Below are positions 26,268 through 34,878 of a stretch of DNA of 64,000 bases, in pieces. The stretch's first letter is position 1, and each line of letters opens with the position of its first letter. Position numbers and translations under genes: made by a program. The notes under the pieces are model-generated. The model was not told the DNA's origin. It made no database searches and saw only the letters and a list, made by a program, of their open reading frames with translations. This stretch comes from an uncultured Lachnospiraceae bacterium (GTDB lineage Bacteria > Bacillota > Clostridia > Lachnospirales > Lachnospiraceae), in NCBI GenBank assembly GCA_910587635.1, contig CAJUNB010000037.1, positions 24,570 to 88,569 on the forward strand, in the 5' to 3' direction.

Positions 26268-27063
26268 AGGCCATGATTTATCCGCCCAGGAACTGTATTT
26301 AAAAAATCACAGAAAACATCATCATTCTGTCACTTTTCTGCGGTTTCTCTTTCTCTTCCTCTTTCTCTGTCTGTGGGAAATATGTGCCGATCTCGCTATC
26401 ATAGACAGCTTTTTCTTCAGCAGCCCAAGCAGAGTGGCTTCCTGCTTTTTTTCCATGGTAATGGATCATTCCATATTCCGGCATATCGGAATTACCCTGC
26501 TGGAAACGATAGCCAGCTTTCTGCTCGTCATTTTGTTCGGCCTTTTGTGCGCCACGCTGCTCTGGTATTCCAAGAGTCTGTCAGAGATCATGGAACCCTA
26601 TCTTGTGGTACTCAACAGCCTGCCCAAATCCGCACTGGCTCCTCTTTTTATCGTATGGCTGGGTACTGGTATGAATACTATCATTGTAGCCGGTGTCTCA
26701 GTGGCCGTTTTTGGTTGTATTATCAGTCTCTATACCGGATTTCACCTGGTGGACGAAGAAAAAATCACCCTGATCTATACACTGGGAGGTACGAAAAAAG
26801 ATGTCTTTTTTAAAGTGGTGCTGCCCAGCTCCATACCTACCATATTAAGCACCATGAAGGTCAATATCGGTCTTGCGCTCGTAGGTGTCATCATAGGAGA
26901 ATTTCTTGCTGCCCGCTATGGCCTCGGATACCTGATTATTTATGGAAGTCAGGTGTTTCAACTTCATCTTGTCATCACAAGTGTTATTATACTCTGCCTT
27001 ATCGCCATGGGACTGTACCAGCTCATTCAATATGCGGAGCATTATTATAAGAAGATGATATAA
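26251..27063 (+). CDS. ABC importer permease (nitrate/sulfonate/taurine type)
   Basis: A 270-residue BPD_transp_1 permease with about six membrane segments, after a basic His-rich N-terminus (NHRGHD, KNHRKHHHS). The EAA-type coupling loop reads TLGGTKKDVFFKVVLPSSIP near residue 190, as in SsuC/TauC. AAGGAG lies just upstream of the ATG. It overlaps the preceding ATPase gene and its last 41 nt overlap the 3' end of the convergent protease gene, so there is no room for a third transporter gene downstream. The binding protein must be encoded elsewhere, or the unit works with a shared one. Confidence 0.9.
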   Translation: MKKNHRGHDLSAQELYLKNHRKHHHSVTFLRFLFLFLFLCLWEICADLAIIDSFFFSSPSRVASCFFSMVMDHSIFRHIGITLLETIASFLLVILFGLLCATLLWYSKSLSEIMEPYLVVLNSLPKSALAPLFIVWLGTGMNTIIVAGVSVAVFGCIISLYTGFHLVDEEKITLIYTLGGTKKDVFFKVVLPSSIPTILSTMKVNIGLALVGVIIGEFLAARYGLGYLIIYGSQVFQLHLVITSVIILCLIAMGLYQLIQYAEHYYKKMI

Positions 27064-27775
27064 GTTCATAAAGTTTGTGCATGGCTTCCTTGATGCCTCC
27101 CACTTCGTTGATGATGCCTTCTCGAACTGCATCTTCTCCTACCAGAATCGTACCCATATCTTTTGTGAGAATGCCAGTGGTCATCATCATCTCTTCCATC
27201 CGACTCCTGCTCACACGGCAGTGACGGCATACAAAACCGGTGATCCGATCCTGCATTTGTTTGAAATAGTCAAAGGTCTGAGGAGCACCGATCACCATGC
27301 CATTCATTCTCACCGGATGAATGACCATAGTTCCTGACGGTACGATATAAGAATAATCTGTGCTCACCGCAATGGGAACACCAATGGAATGACTTCCTCC
27401 CAACACAAGCGACACGGTGGGCTTGCTCAGAGAAGCTATCATCTCTGCTATAGCAAGTCCCGCTTCCACATCGCCTCCCATTGTGTTGAGCAGTACGAGT
27501 AACCCTTCTATCTCCCTGCTGTCTTCAATGGCGGCAAGCTGCGGTAATATATGTTCATACTTAGTTGTCTTGGCATTGTTTCCCAGATTATCGTGCCCTT
27601 CCACCTCACCGATGATCGTAATCAGATGAATGTTTCCAAGTGTTGCCTGGCCTGTTTTTTCAATACGCTCGTCCTGATGGCTTTCCTGTTCCCGCTTTTC
27701 TTCTTTATTTTTATTATTTTGTTTTTCCTGCTCTTTTTCTGCTGACTTTCTGTGACAATTTTTATTTTTCGACAT
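27023..27775 (-). CDS. tepA: ClpP-like serine protease (TepA family)
   Basis: A 250-residue protein of the ClpP/crotonase fold related to B. subtilis TepA (YmfB), a cytosolic protease linked to pre-protein translocation and spore protein degradation. The N-terminal 45 residues are a highly charged K/E/Q stretch. The core has GDVEAGLAIAEMIA, the serine region GGSHSIGVPIA and the histidine in MVIHPVRM, with an acidic residue later in GILTKDMG. AAAGGAG lies 7 nt before the start. Its tail overlaps the ABC permease gene antisense by 41 nt. The compound repeat at 27833 lies directly upstream. Confidence 0.87.
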   Translation of the reverse strand: MSKNKNCHRKSAEKEQEKQNNKNKEEKREQESHQDERIEKTGQATLGNIHLITIIGEVEGHDNLGNNAKTTKYEHILPQLAAIEDSREIEGLLVLLNTMGGDVEAGLAIAEMIASLSKPTVSLVLGGSHSIGVPIAVSTDYSYIVPSGTMVIHPVRMNGMVIGAPQTFDYFKQMQDRITGFVCRHCRVSRSRMEEMMMTTGILTKDMGTILVGEDAVREGIINEVGGIKEAMHKLYELISSSYNNAPHIE

Positions 27776-27832
27776 GTGAGACTCCTTTCCCGTAAATAGC
27801 GAATGCCTCTCTGGTATTTTCTATAAAAAAAA

Positions 27833-27952
27833 GAATCGCGCCCTCGCGATTCGCCGCGCACGAGCGGTACACTTTAGTGCAATTTTCCTCTCTGCGAGCT
27901 GCGCATCTATGTTTTTGTGCTATAGGTGATTGTGAAGCAATTTCCTATAGCA
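27833..27952. repeat. Compound palindromic repeat, copy A
   Basis: Two hairpins joined by about 65 nt. The first is a perfect 8-bp stem GAATCGCG/CGCGATTC (27833-27852). The second pairs TGCTATAGGTGATTG (27918-27932) with CAATTTCCTATAGCA (27938-27952). Between them lies GCGAGCTGCGCATC. The second half recurs at 34828-34878 and in diverged form at 49832-49880; the first half recurs at 49746-49765 and 54089-54108. It lies between tepA and the membrane-protein gene and codes for nothing obvious. Confidence 0.75.
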
Positions 27953-27958
27953 AAAAAA

Positions 27959-27979
27959 AGAGAGCATTCTCTGCTCTCT
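27959..27979 (-). terminator. Terminator of the rex-to-membrane-protein gene run
   Basis: A 7-bp stem AGAGAGC/GCTCTCT with a 7-nt loop, followed on the minus strand by eight T. It closes the long minus-strand run that ends at 28015. Confidence 0.92.
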
Positions 27980-28014
27980 AGTATCCGCCAAATACACAAC
28001 ATTATTCGAAAAAA

Positions 28015-29523
28015 TCAGATATCAAAATCATCTTCTCCGGGACGCAATTCCCTGTCAAATTTCATCTGGGACATTTCCGGCTCATAGTCAAAGGCAATCT
28101 CCTTTTTGACGTGCCGTTTTGGTACAGGAAGTGGATTTGGTATGTATTTTATCTCCTGCTCTGAATTGCCGTCTTCTGTATTGGTTACTTCCTGTTTTTC
28201 CCTTTCACTCTCTTTCATTTCCTCTTCTCTTCCTCCGCTTTCTTCCTTTTCCTCCCGGACATCAGTCCAGTCCCCGCCAGGACAGATACCCTGACTTTCC
28301 TTTCTGTTCTCACAGCTGTCCGCCAAACACTGAATTCCGGTACATGCTGCCAACAAAAATAAAAAATTTCCAAGATTTCTATATGACGTCTGTGTCATAT
28401 TTATCGCTCTGAAAACAAGATTTCCCAGTAATAATACGGTTATAACTGCTGTCTTTTCATACTTCTGACGGAAAAATCCGATAACCGCCATGCCTGCCAG
28501 CATACTGATTAAAAACAGTCCAATCAGCTCAAATCCATACAGGGGCTCCCATACTGTCAGCTGTATCTTATCTAAATATAGCGAAATATATTGCTGCCAC
28601 AGAGCCGGATATCCGATACCCGTAACACTGCCTTCTATCCCAAAGAGCGCCGCAAAAGCACCGAAAAAGCCCACCAGCAAACAAAAAGCAGCGGCCCCCT
28701 TCTCTCCTCTGCAGTCCTCTCTGTCAAGCTGTAATATACCGACGAGGATTGCCAGCAATACAACATTCCCCCACAGATCCAGCCATGCATATGTCCCTGT
28801 CAGAATACCGACAAAAATTCCCAGACTGACTATCCGCCCAAAATTTCCCTTTTTTGTCTCAGAATACAGGAGGGCTGCCATAAGCAATACAACACCAAGC
28901 AACATACATAACAGCCAGTCGGGAGAAATCTCCCTATAATGAACCAAAAACGCCGGAGATATCGCTGACAAAACCAAAAAACAAAAAGCAGCTGTCCTGC
29001 CCATCAGTTTCCTGACAGACAGATAAAACAACAGAGAAGCTCCCGTCTGCATCAGCAGCTGCATCACAACAGCCACTTCCCATCTGTTTCCGAAAAAACG
29101 AAACAAAGCGGATAACCAACACAAATAAATATAGGAAGCTTTATGGGCAATCAAAGGCAGAAACTGCTGCCCCGTTGTCACTTCCGCCATCTCAAAAAAT
29201 GCTCTGTCCACAGGCTCCAGGCCCCATCGTGAAGCAGCCAGAATACGCAAAATTACCAGCAATAAAATTGCCAGGATAATCCCTGCCTGCTCTTTTTGTC
29301 GGTTTTGCTCCTTTCCCTCTCCGACTCCGTAAATCCGAAAAAATATGTGGATCTCAGCAACGGCAAAGATACAAAGGACTGCTATGGAAATTCCCGCCTT
29401 CTCCACACCGACTCCTGCAAGCATCTCTGTTCCCGTTATCACAAAAATACAACAGACCATACTGCAAAAAAGCAGCCACAACAAATAACCAAGCAGATTT
29501 TTCTTCCATCTTATCTTTTGCAT
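28015..29523 (-). CDS. Multi-pass membrane protein, glycosyltransferase-like
   Basis: A 502-residue protein with roughly eleven hydrophobic segments over residues 10-400 and a long, charged cytoplasmic tail. The arrangement, with a first extracytoplasmic loop containing EPVDRAFFEMAEVT and many aromatic residues, resembles the dolichyl-phosphate-mannose or ArnT-type glycosyltransferase superfamily (GT-C), but I see no decisive catalytic motif. The tail ends in IKYIPNPLPVPKRHVKKE and an acidic DDFDI; a similar tail segment occurs in other Lachnospiraceae membrane proteins. It starts 15 nt after the zinc-ribbon protein gene, suggesting they are expressed and perhaps act together at the envelope. 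Confidence 0.7.
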   Translation of the reverse strand: MQKIRWKKNLLGYLLWLLFCSMVCCIFVITGTEMLAGVGVEKAGISIAVLCIFAVAEIHIFFRIYGVGEGKEQNRQKEQAGIILAILLLVILRILAASRWGLEPVDRAFFEMAEVTTGQQFLPLIAHKASYIYLCWLSALFRFFGNRWEVAVVMQLLMQTGASLLFYLSVRKLMGRTAAFCFLVLSAISPAFLVHYREISPDWLLCMLLGVVLLMAALLYSETKKGNFGRIVSLGIFVGILTGTYAWLDLWGNVVLLAILVGILQLDREDCRGEKGAAAFCLLVGFFGAFAALFGIEGSVTGIGYPALWQQYISLYLDKIQLTVWEPLYGFELIGLFLISMLAGMAVIGFFRQKYEKTAVITVLLLGNLVFRAINMTQTSYRNLGNFLFLLAACTGIQCLADSCENRKESQGICPGGDWTDVREEKEESGGREEEMKESEREKQEVTNTEDGNSEQEIKYIPNPLPVPKRHVKKEIAFDYEPEMSQMKFDRELRPGEDDFDI

Positions 29524-29538
29524 ATCCGCTTTCCCGTT

Positions 29539-30438
29539 CTACATATACTCTGTCTGAAGCATTTCTACCATTTCACTGTATTTTTGTCGGCACTCTTCAT
29601 TTCTGTCCTCTTCAATCAATCGCACACAGGGACTGATATAGTTCTCATACAGACTACGATAAATCGCTTTCCGATCCTTTTCTTTATTCATTCGTTTTAC
29701 AATCGTAGGTGCAATATCATAATACCTGGCGATCAGCGCTTCTCCATCCGGCGAAAGTGCCAGATAGTCATCTCTGTATGCTTTCAGAAGGTTCAGTTCA
29801 TAGCAGTCCTCCGGTTTATGGAGAGACTCGCAGACTGCTGTCGTAATATAACACAGTTTTCTCTTGAACCCGTCTTTCAGTGACTCATAGCTGGCCGCCT
29901 GGATGTTGCTTTTAGGGAAAGTATCCGACCAGCCTTTACAAATATCATCTGTCAGATCGGAAAGGCTTCCGTTTTCCACATGAAGAATAGAAGGCAGCAC
30001 ATATGTCACCATATACATATTCAATGTCATCTGGAAGGCTTCGCGGCTGGCTTTTTTCTTATGACCGTTCATAATCTCTTTTGCACAGCCAATTATAATT
30101 TCCGCAACCTCTTTTCCGGCTTTCGCCCTGTCAGGAGCCTCTTTCATGATACCGTTTATTGTCTTTAAATTTTCGTTTTCCCTCTGACAATAATTTTCAA
30201 AGCTCTCTGCATATCTGTTTCTATGGAATCCTCTCGCCGTCTCCTCCATATTGTGAAAAAAAGAACCTGCAGTTTCCCGAAAATGCTCTATTGCCTCTCT
30301 GCATGCCGCCTGCTCTTCTTCTCTCGCTTCCTCTACTGAAAACTCCTGTCCGCAGAACATACAGATAATTTTATCCCGTCCAATCGGTATCTGCATTACT
30401 TCATTACATTTTGGGCACCTGCCTTCTCTGTATTCCAT
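29539..30438 (-). CDS. Zinc-ribbon protein with CYITTAVC box
   Basis: A 299-residue cytosolic protein of unknown function. It opens with a zinc ribbon (CPKCNEV, then CMFCGQEF, residues 8-35), followed by a long helical region. Near residue 215 it has CYITTAVCESL then CYELNLLKAYRDDYL, a box I know from the C-termini of various Clostridial proteins in the form C-[FY]-I-T-T-A-x-C followed by a conserved LR/FRD-x-(Y/L)-L segment. Here it is internal and is followed by about 70 further residues. The cysteines suggest metal binding or a thiol-based modification. It lies 52 nt downstream of yebC and 15 nt upstream of the membrane protein. Confidence 0.7.
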   Translation of the reverse strand: MEYREGRCPKCNEVMQIPIGRDKIICMFCGQEFSVEEAREEEQAACREAIEHFRETAGSFFHNMEETARGFHRNRYAESFENYCQRENENLKTINGIMKEAPDRAKAGKEVAEIIIGCAKEIMNGHKKKASREAFQMTLNMYMVTYVLPSILHVENGSLSDLTDDICKGWSDTFPKSNIQAASYESLKDGFKRKLCYITTAVCESLHKPEDCYELNLLKAYRDDYLALSPDGEALIARYYDIAPTIVKRMNKEKDRKAIYRSLYENYISPCVRLIEEDRNEECRQKYSEMVEMLQTEYM

Positions 30439-30490
30439 CTTCGTCTTCCTCCAATACCGGCTCTCATAACCTCACGTTTTTCAGAGTCCT

Positions 30491-31219
30491 TTACTCATCC
30501 CAGTTTGTATAGACTGCCTGTACATCGTCATCTTCATCCAACAGATCCAGTGTACGCTGAAGGTTTTTAATATCCCCTTCCTCTTTCAGCTCCACATAGT
30601 TCTGTGGAATCATCGTCACCTCTGCGGAAGCCAGTACAATTCCGGCCTCTTCCAGTGCTTTTCGTACTTCTTCAAAAGAGTCAGGAGCTGTAATCACTTC
30701 AAAACTGTCCTCTTCTTCTGAAAAATCCTCCGCTCCTGCATCCAGTGCAGTCATCATCAGATCGTCTGCATCCCCTTCATACTCTTCCTTATCAATCATG
30801 ATCTGTCCTTTTTTATCGAACATAAAAGAGACACATCCCTGCGTACCGATGCTGCCATGCCCTTTTGTAAATGCGCTCCTTACATTGGCTGCTGTCCGAT
30901 TCTTATTGTCCGTCAGTGCATCTACAATAATCGCAATGCCCCCCGGGCCGTATCCTTCATATGTAACATACTCATAATTGACATTTCCCACATCGCCTGC
31001 TGCCTTCTTGATGCCTCTTTCTATCGTATCATTTGGCATATTGTTGGCCTTGGCTTTGGCAACCACTGCAGCAAGCTTGAAATTATTATTCACATCGGGA
31101 CCGCCTTCTTTTACAGCCACAGCGATCTCTCTGCCGATAATGGTAAAGATTTTACCTTTTGCAGCATCATTTTTTTCTTTTTTATGTTTGATATTTGCAA
31201 ATTTTGAATGTCCTGACAT
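30491..31219 (-). CDS. yebC: YebC/PmpR-family protein
   Basis: A 242-residue member of the YebC family, with the N-terminal MSGHSKFANIKHKKEKNDAA block diagnostic of the group and the acidic later region (SEEEDSFEVITAPD). Originally described as transcriptional regulators; recent work on some members assigns roles in translation at proline-rich stalls. Which applies here is unknown. The start has AAGGAG 7 nt upstream and excludes nine residues of the longer frame. It follows the CorC-like gene by 43 nt. Confidence 0.94.
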   Translation of the reverse strand: MSGHSKFANIKHKKEKNDAAKGKIFTIIGREIAVAVKEGGPDVNNNFKLAAVVAKAKANNMPNDTIERGIKKAAGDVGNVNYEYVTYEGYGPGGIAIIVDALTDNKNRTAANVRSAFTKGHGSIGTQGCVSFMFDKKGQIMIDKEEYEGDADDLMMTALDAGAEDFSEEEDSFEVITAPDSFEEVRKALEEAGIVLASAEVTMIPQNYVELKEEGDIKNLQRTLDLLDEDDDVQAVYTNWDE

Positions 31220-31262
31220 AATAGTCTCCTTTTCTTCTTCTGTCACCAGGCAGACTTATCTG

Positions 31263-32174
31263 TTATATCTCCACTGCGTCTGGCTCTTCCGTATTCTGCT
31301 CCCGGTATCTTGTCACAAGCACATTTTCAATCATCTTATTTCTGACGGAAAGCACTTTAAAATGCCAGCCGTTCACATCCGTCTCAAACTCCTCATCCTC
31401 ATCAGGTATCTTGTCCATTCTGGATATCAAAAATCCGTTCAATGTCTCAAAATCCTGTTCTCCAAAGGAAAGAGAAAACCGCTCCTCCAGCTCTTTCAGC
31501 GGAGTCAGCCCCTCTATAATATATTCATTTTCACCCTTTTCCTCGATATGACCTTCTTCTTCGTCATATTCATCCATAATATTGCCTACGATTTCCTCCA
31601 GAATATCCTCCATACATACAAGACCCGCCGTCTGTCCATACTCATCAATGACAATAACCATCTGAATTTTCATCGCCCGCATATTGTGGAACAACACATC
31701 AATATTTCTCGTCTCCGGGATAAATCGAGCCTCCCGTACGAGCCCTTTGATACTTTTTATCTTCTTTTCTGCCGCCCCGGCCCCTTTTGTTTCCTGTACC
31801 CGAACTGCGTCTTTAAAGTACAGGATACCGATGATATGATCAATATCGCCATCATAGACAGGATATCTGCTCTTATTCTCACCGATAATAAAATGCACCG
31901 CTTCCTGCAGCGTCATATTACCGTCTATTGCCACAATGTTTTTACGGCGTATCATAATATCCTGGGCTTCCTTATCGCCAAATGCAAAGATATTCGTGAT
32001 CATCTCCGCCTCACTGGCCTGCAGTACCCCCTGTTCGTGTCCCTCATTCACCATGGATATGATCTCACTCTCTGTCACATCCCCATCTGACTGCCTCCCG
32101 AACAATCTGGCAATCCTTGTAAAAAGTTTTTTTCTGGAATTCATTGTCGCGGCATCTGGTCCACCGTCGTCCAT
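31263..32174 (-). CDS. CorC/HlyC-type CBS-domain protein
   Basis: A 303-residue protein with two CBS domains (about residues 70-190, the second containing VIVIDEYGQTAGLVCMEDIL) and the C-terminal CorC_HlyC domain (about 215-290). It lacks the membrane DUF21 domain of larger hemolysin-family members, so it is the soluble CorC-like type associated with magnesium/cobalt export and ion resistance in other bacteria. CBS domains usually bind adenosine nucleotides. The start has GAGGAG about 8 nt upstream, ten codons inside the longer frame. It lies between the MBL lipoprotein and yebC genes. Confidence 0.9.
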   Translation of the reverse strand: MDDGGPDAATMNSRKKLFTRIARLFGRQSDGDVTESEIISMVNEGHEQGVLQASEAEMITNIFAFGDKEAQDIMIRRKNIVAIDGNMTLQEAVHFIIGENKSRYPVYDGDIDHIIGILYFKDAVRVQETKGAGAAEKKIKSIKGLVREARFIPETRNIDVLFHNMRAMKIQMVIVIDEYGQTAGLVCMEDILEEIVGNIMDEYDEEEGHIEEKGENEYIIEGLTPLKELEERFSLSFGEQDFETLNGFLISRMDKIPDEDEEFETDVNGWHFKVLSVRNKMIENVLVTRYREQNTEEPDAVEI

Positions 32175-32224
32175 TTCTTCATCTCCTCTATGCAAAAGTC
32201 TCATTAATGACTATAGCATTTTCT

Positions 32225-33106
32225 TTATCCGGCGTCAAGAATCCCGTCGGATACTGTAAAATGGACATCCGTTTTATATGTACTGTAAACTTCTGCTCCC
32301 ACATCCGCCAGCACCTGTGCCGTTTTCTTTTCTGCCTCTCTGGCCGTCACCACTGCGATCTGGGGCTGTAAAACTTCCACCAGTTCTCTACTGTTGTCAC
32401 TGTCTCTGCCATGATAGGCCACTTTATAAACATCTACCTTAGGAAGCCCTTCTTCCAGAAGCTCCTCTATCCTTTTCTTCTTTGCATCACCCGCAAAAAA
32501 GAACTTTTTTCCCTCAAACTGGGCCAACACTGCTATGGAATTGTTGTTGGCATTATCATACTGCTTTCCCGGCGGATAGACAGTAAGCTGCAAGTCTCCA
32601 AAGGTAAATTCCGTCTTTTCCTGCACAGTCAGTATCTTTTCTTCCTGTAACCGCTCTTCCAGCTTATCGTCCAGTTCCTCCTGCTGGACCGAACCTTTCT
32701 CATAGGAAGTCTGAATCACCTGTTCCACCGGAAATTTCTCCAGTAATTTATCTGCTCCACCGATATGGTCTTTGTCAGGATGAGTGAGTATCAACAGATC
32801 AATATTGTCCACCTGCAGACCTTCCAGCTTACGGATCAGTCTGTCGCTGTCGCATTCCAGTCCCGTATCAATTACCACATTCCTATCCTGAGTCTGTAAT
32901 AATATGCTGTCCGCATCTTCCGAACAGGCAAAAAACCAGACAGACAATACCCCTTTCTCCGCCACAGTATATTCTGTCCCGGCATTCTGCGCCTCCCGCT
33001 GACATGAAGACAGTACACTACACAGAAAAAGAAAGAATAGACACAAGGCAGCGCGTACCCGCATCGCATAAACGCGCCTCTTTTTTATTTTATCATATAA
33101 ACCCAT
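32225..33106 (-). CDS. ComEC-like metallo-beta-lactamase-fold lipoprotein
   Basis: A 293-residue exported protein. After a basic N-terminus, a hydrophobic stretch AALCLFFLFLCSVLSSC ends in a lipobox-like LSSC. The mature part has the MBL-fold motif THPDKDHIGG (HxDxDH near residue 108), a D-x-G in VIDTGLE and a FFAGDAKKKR loop, matching the C-terminal nuclease/hydrolase domain of ComEC/Rec2. Here it is a free-standing membrane-tethered form, so it may cleave DNA or another phosphoester outside the cell. GGAGAG lies just before the first ATG. It starts 11 nt after mazF. Confidence 0.85.
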   Translation of the reverse strand: MGLYDKIKKRRVYAMRVRAALCLFFLFLCSVLSSCQREAQNAGTEYTVAEKGVLSVWFFACSEDADSILLQTQDRNVVIDTGLECDSDRLIRKLEGLQVDNIDLLILTHPDKDHIGGADKLLEKFPVEQVIQTSYEKGSVQQEELDDKLEERLQEEKILTVQEKTEFTFGDLQLTVYPPGKQYDNANNNSIAVLAQFEGKKFFFAGDAKKKRIEELLEEGLPKVDVYKVAYHGRDSDNSRELVEVLQPQIAVVTAREAEKKTAQVLADVGAEVYSTYKTDVHFTVSDGILDAG

Positions 33107-33117
33107 TATCTCTCCTA

Positions 33118-33459
33118 TTATGTATCCAGCTCAAGACTGACCAAAAGCCCTCTGTTCACTTTTTCCATAATGTCCTGATCCAGATGACATACTTTATCCT
33201 TTAACCGTTTCTTATCAATGGTACGAAGCTGTTCCAAAAGCACTACCGAGTCCTTTACCATCTCATATCGATGGGAATCCAGCTCTATATGGGTTGGCAG
33301 CTTTGCCTTGTTCATCTTTGATGTAATTGCTGCACAGATTACTGTAGGGCTGTGCTTATTGCCCACATCGTTCTGTACGATCAGCACAGGTCTGATACCT
33401 CCCTGCTCCGAACCGATTACCGGTCGTAAATCTGCATAGTATACATCTCCACGTCTCAT
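33118..33459 (-). CDS. mazF: MazF/PemK-type mRNA interferase (EndoA-like)
   Basis: A 113-residue toxin-family endoribonuclease that cuts mRNA at short sequence motifs. The conserved opening MRRGDVYYADLRPVIGSEQG and PVLIVQNDVGN segment carry the usual catalytic residues (R and D/S-type positions), and VICAAITS matches the family threonine region. The start follows the family N-terminus; its own ribosome binding site (GAAGGAAG) is 13 nt away, so initiation may be weak. A longer GTG-initiated frame exists. It follows alr, as in Bacillus, but the 78 nt between the two genes cannot hold a MazE antitoxin. Confidence 0.93.
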   Translation of the reverse strand: MRRGDVYYADLRPVIGSEQGGIRPVLIVQNDVGNKHSPTVICAAITSKMNKAKLPTHIELDSHRYEMVKDSVVLLEQLRTIDKKRLKDKVCHLDQDIMEKVNRGLLVSLELDT

Positions 33460-33537
33460 GTTACAGCTAACACTTCCTTCATTCCATTTATAGGCCACTA
33501 TCGAACAGCAAATTCATTGTTCTTTGCCATAGCAATA

Positions 33538-34755
33538 TTATTGCCCTTTTTCCGGAAGGTATTCAAAATCCATAGAATAATCTTTTGTTCCTACGATTTT
33601 ACCATTCTTTTTATAGACTCTTGGTACCCGTTTCGTTATATCGCAGACGAGTTCATAATGAAAACGCCCGGACAGATCTCCCAGGTACTCCGCTGTAATG
33701 ACCGCTTCCCCGTCCCTCCCCAACAGTGTTACCACATCTCCTTCCTGCGCCTTAGGGATATCGGTAATATCCACCATCATCTGATCCATACATACTCTTC
33801 CTAAAATATTGGCACGCTTTCCATGTATCAGCACATACCCCTTGCCGGAAAGTGATCTGGGATAGCCGTCTGCATAACCTACCGGAACAGTCGCCACCCG
33901 CATTCCCTTATTTGCCGTAAAAGTACCACCATAGCTGATTTCCATTCCCGCTTCCATCTCTTTTGTATACACAATGTGGCTCTTCCATGAGAGGGCCGGC
34001 CGGATTGATATGATATCCTGTTCCACCTCATCGGAAGGCCAGAGGCCGTACAGCGTAATCCCCGCCCGTACCATATCCATGTCCGCCTCGGGAAATCGGA
34101 TAATACCGGCGCTGTTAGAGCAATGTTTGAACGGAATATGCAGCCCAAGCTCTTTTTCTATCCTGTCTGTAAATATTTTAAAAACTTCATACTGGTTTAA
34201 AGCCGATTCTTTTTTGGTCATATCCGCCTTCGCAAAATGAGTAAAAATCCCCTCAATGCGAATACCCGGGAGCGCCATGACTTCTTTCACAAAGCGGATC
34301 CCCTCTTCCTTTGGCCATATCCCGATCCGGGACATCCCCGTGTCCACTTTGATATGAACAATTGCCTCTTTTCCTAGAGAAACAGCTATTTTGGACAATT
34401 CCCTGGCACTATCCATACGAAACAGGGCCGGCCGTATCTCCTGTCGGATCAGTTCCTCATAGCAATAAGGAAACGTATACCCCAATATGAGTATCGGTTT
34501 CTGGATACCACTTTTTCTCAGAATATCCGCCTCTTCAAAGGTAGCCGTGGCAAAACCGAACAGATAGGGAAGATCTTCCAATTCCTTTCCGATAGGTACA
34601 CTTCCATGTCCATAACCATCTGCCTTGATCACAGCCATCATCTCTGTCCCGGCTTGCAGATTGGCTCTCATACTGTCCATATTGTAACGTATGGCGTCCA
34701 AATCCACTTCCACGTGTACTCGTCCATAGCTTTCCAGCTTATCCATACCGTTCAT
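33538..34755 (-). CDS. alr: Alanine racemase
   Basis: PLP enzyme that makes D-alanine for peptidoglycan. The 405-residue protein has the PLP lysine in VIKADGYGHG near residue 44, the second catalytic tyrosine in the EISYGGTF region near 275, and CMDQMMVDIT near 320. Slightly longer than typical at the C-terminus. AGGAGG lies 9 nt before the ATG. It is separated from nnr by a compound repeat that overlaps the nnr stop, and is followed by mazF. This alr-mazF order is conserved in Firmicutes. Confidence 0.96.
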   Translation of the reverse strand: MNGMDKLESYGRVHVEVDLDAIRYNMDSMRANLQAGTEMMAVIKADGYGHGSVPIGKELEDLPYLFGFATATFEEADILRKSGIQKPILILGYTFPYCYEELIRQEIRPALFRMDSARELSKIAVSLGKEAIVHIKVDTGMSRIGIWPKEEGIRFVKEVMALPGIRIEGIFTHFAKADMTKKESALNQYEVFKIFTDRIEKELGLHIPFKHCSNSAGIIRFPEADMDMVRAGITLYGLWPSDEVEQDIISIRPALSWKSHIVYTKEMEAGMEISYGGTFTANKGMRVATVPVGYADGYPRSLSGKGYVLIHGKRANILGRVCMDQMMVDITDIPKAQEGDVVTLLGRDGEAVITAEYLGDLSGRFHYELVCDITKRVPRVYKKNGKIVGTKDYSMDFEYLPEKGQ

Positions 34756-34775
34756 TCTCCGTTTCCTCCTTCTGT

Positions 34776-34878
34776 AAGGTAAGCAGCGAGCGGACTACGA
34801 CAGCAGCCATTTCCGCTCCGCGAGCTGCACATCCATATTTTTGTGCTATAGATGATTGCGGAGCAATTTCCTATAGCA
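34776..34878. repeat. Compound palindromic repeat, copy B, overlapping the nnr stop codon
   Basis: Shares with copy A the block GCGAGCTGC..ATC followed by TATTTTTGTGCTATAG (34820-34850) and the closing palindrome TGCTATAGATGATTGC (34844-34859) with GCAATTTCCTATAGCA (34863-34878). The GAATCGCG hairpin of copy A is missing here. The right arm lies over the last codons and TAG stop of nnr (34871-34873). Confidence 0.75.

Noticed and set aside
33460..33537. A MazE antitoxin gene between alr and mazF
   Set aside because: Only 78 nt remain and no frame with a start and ribosome binding site fits.
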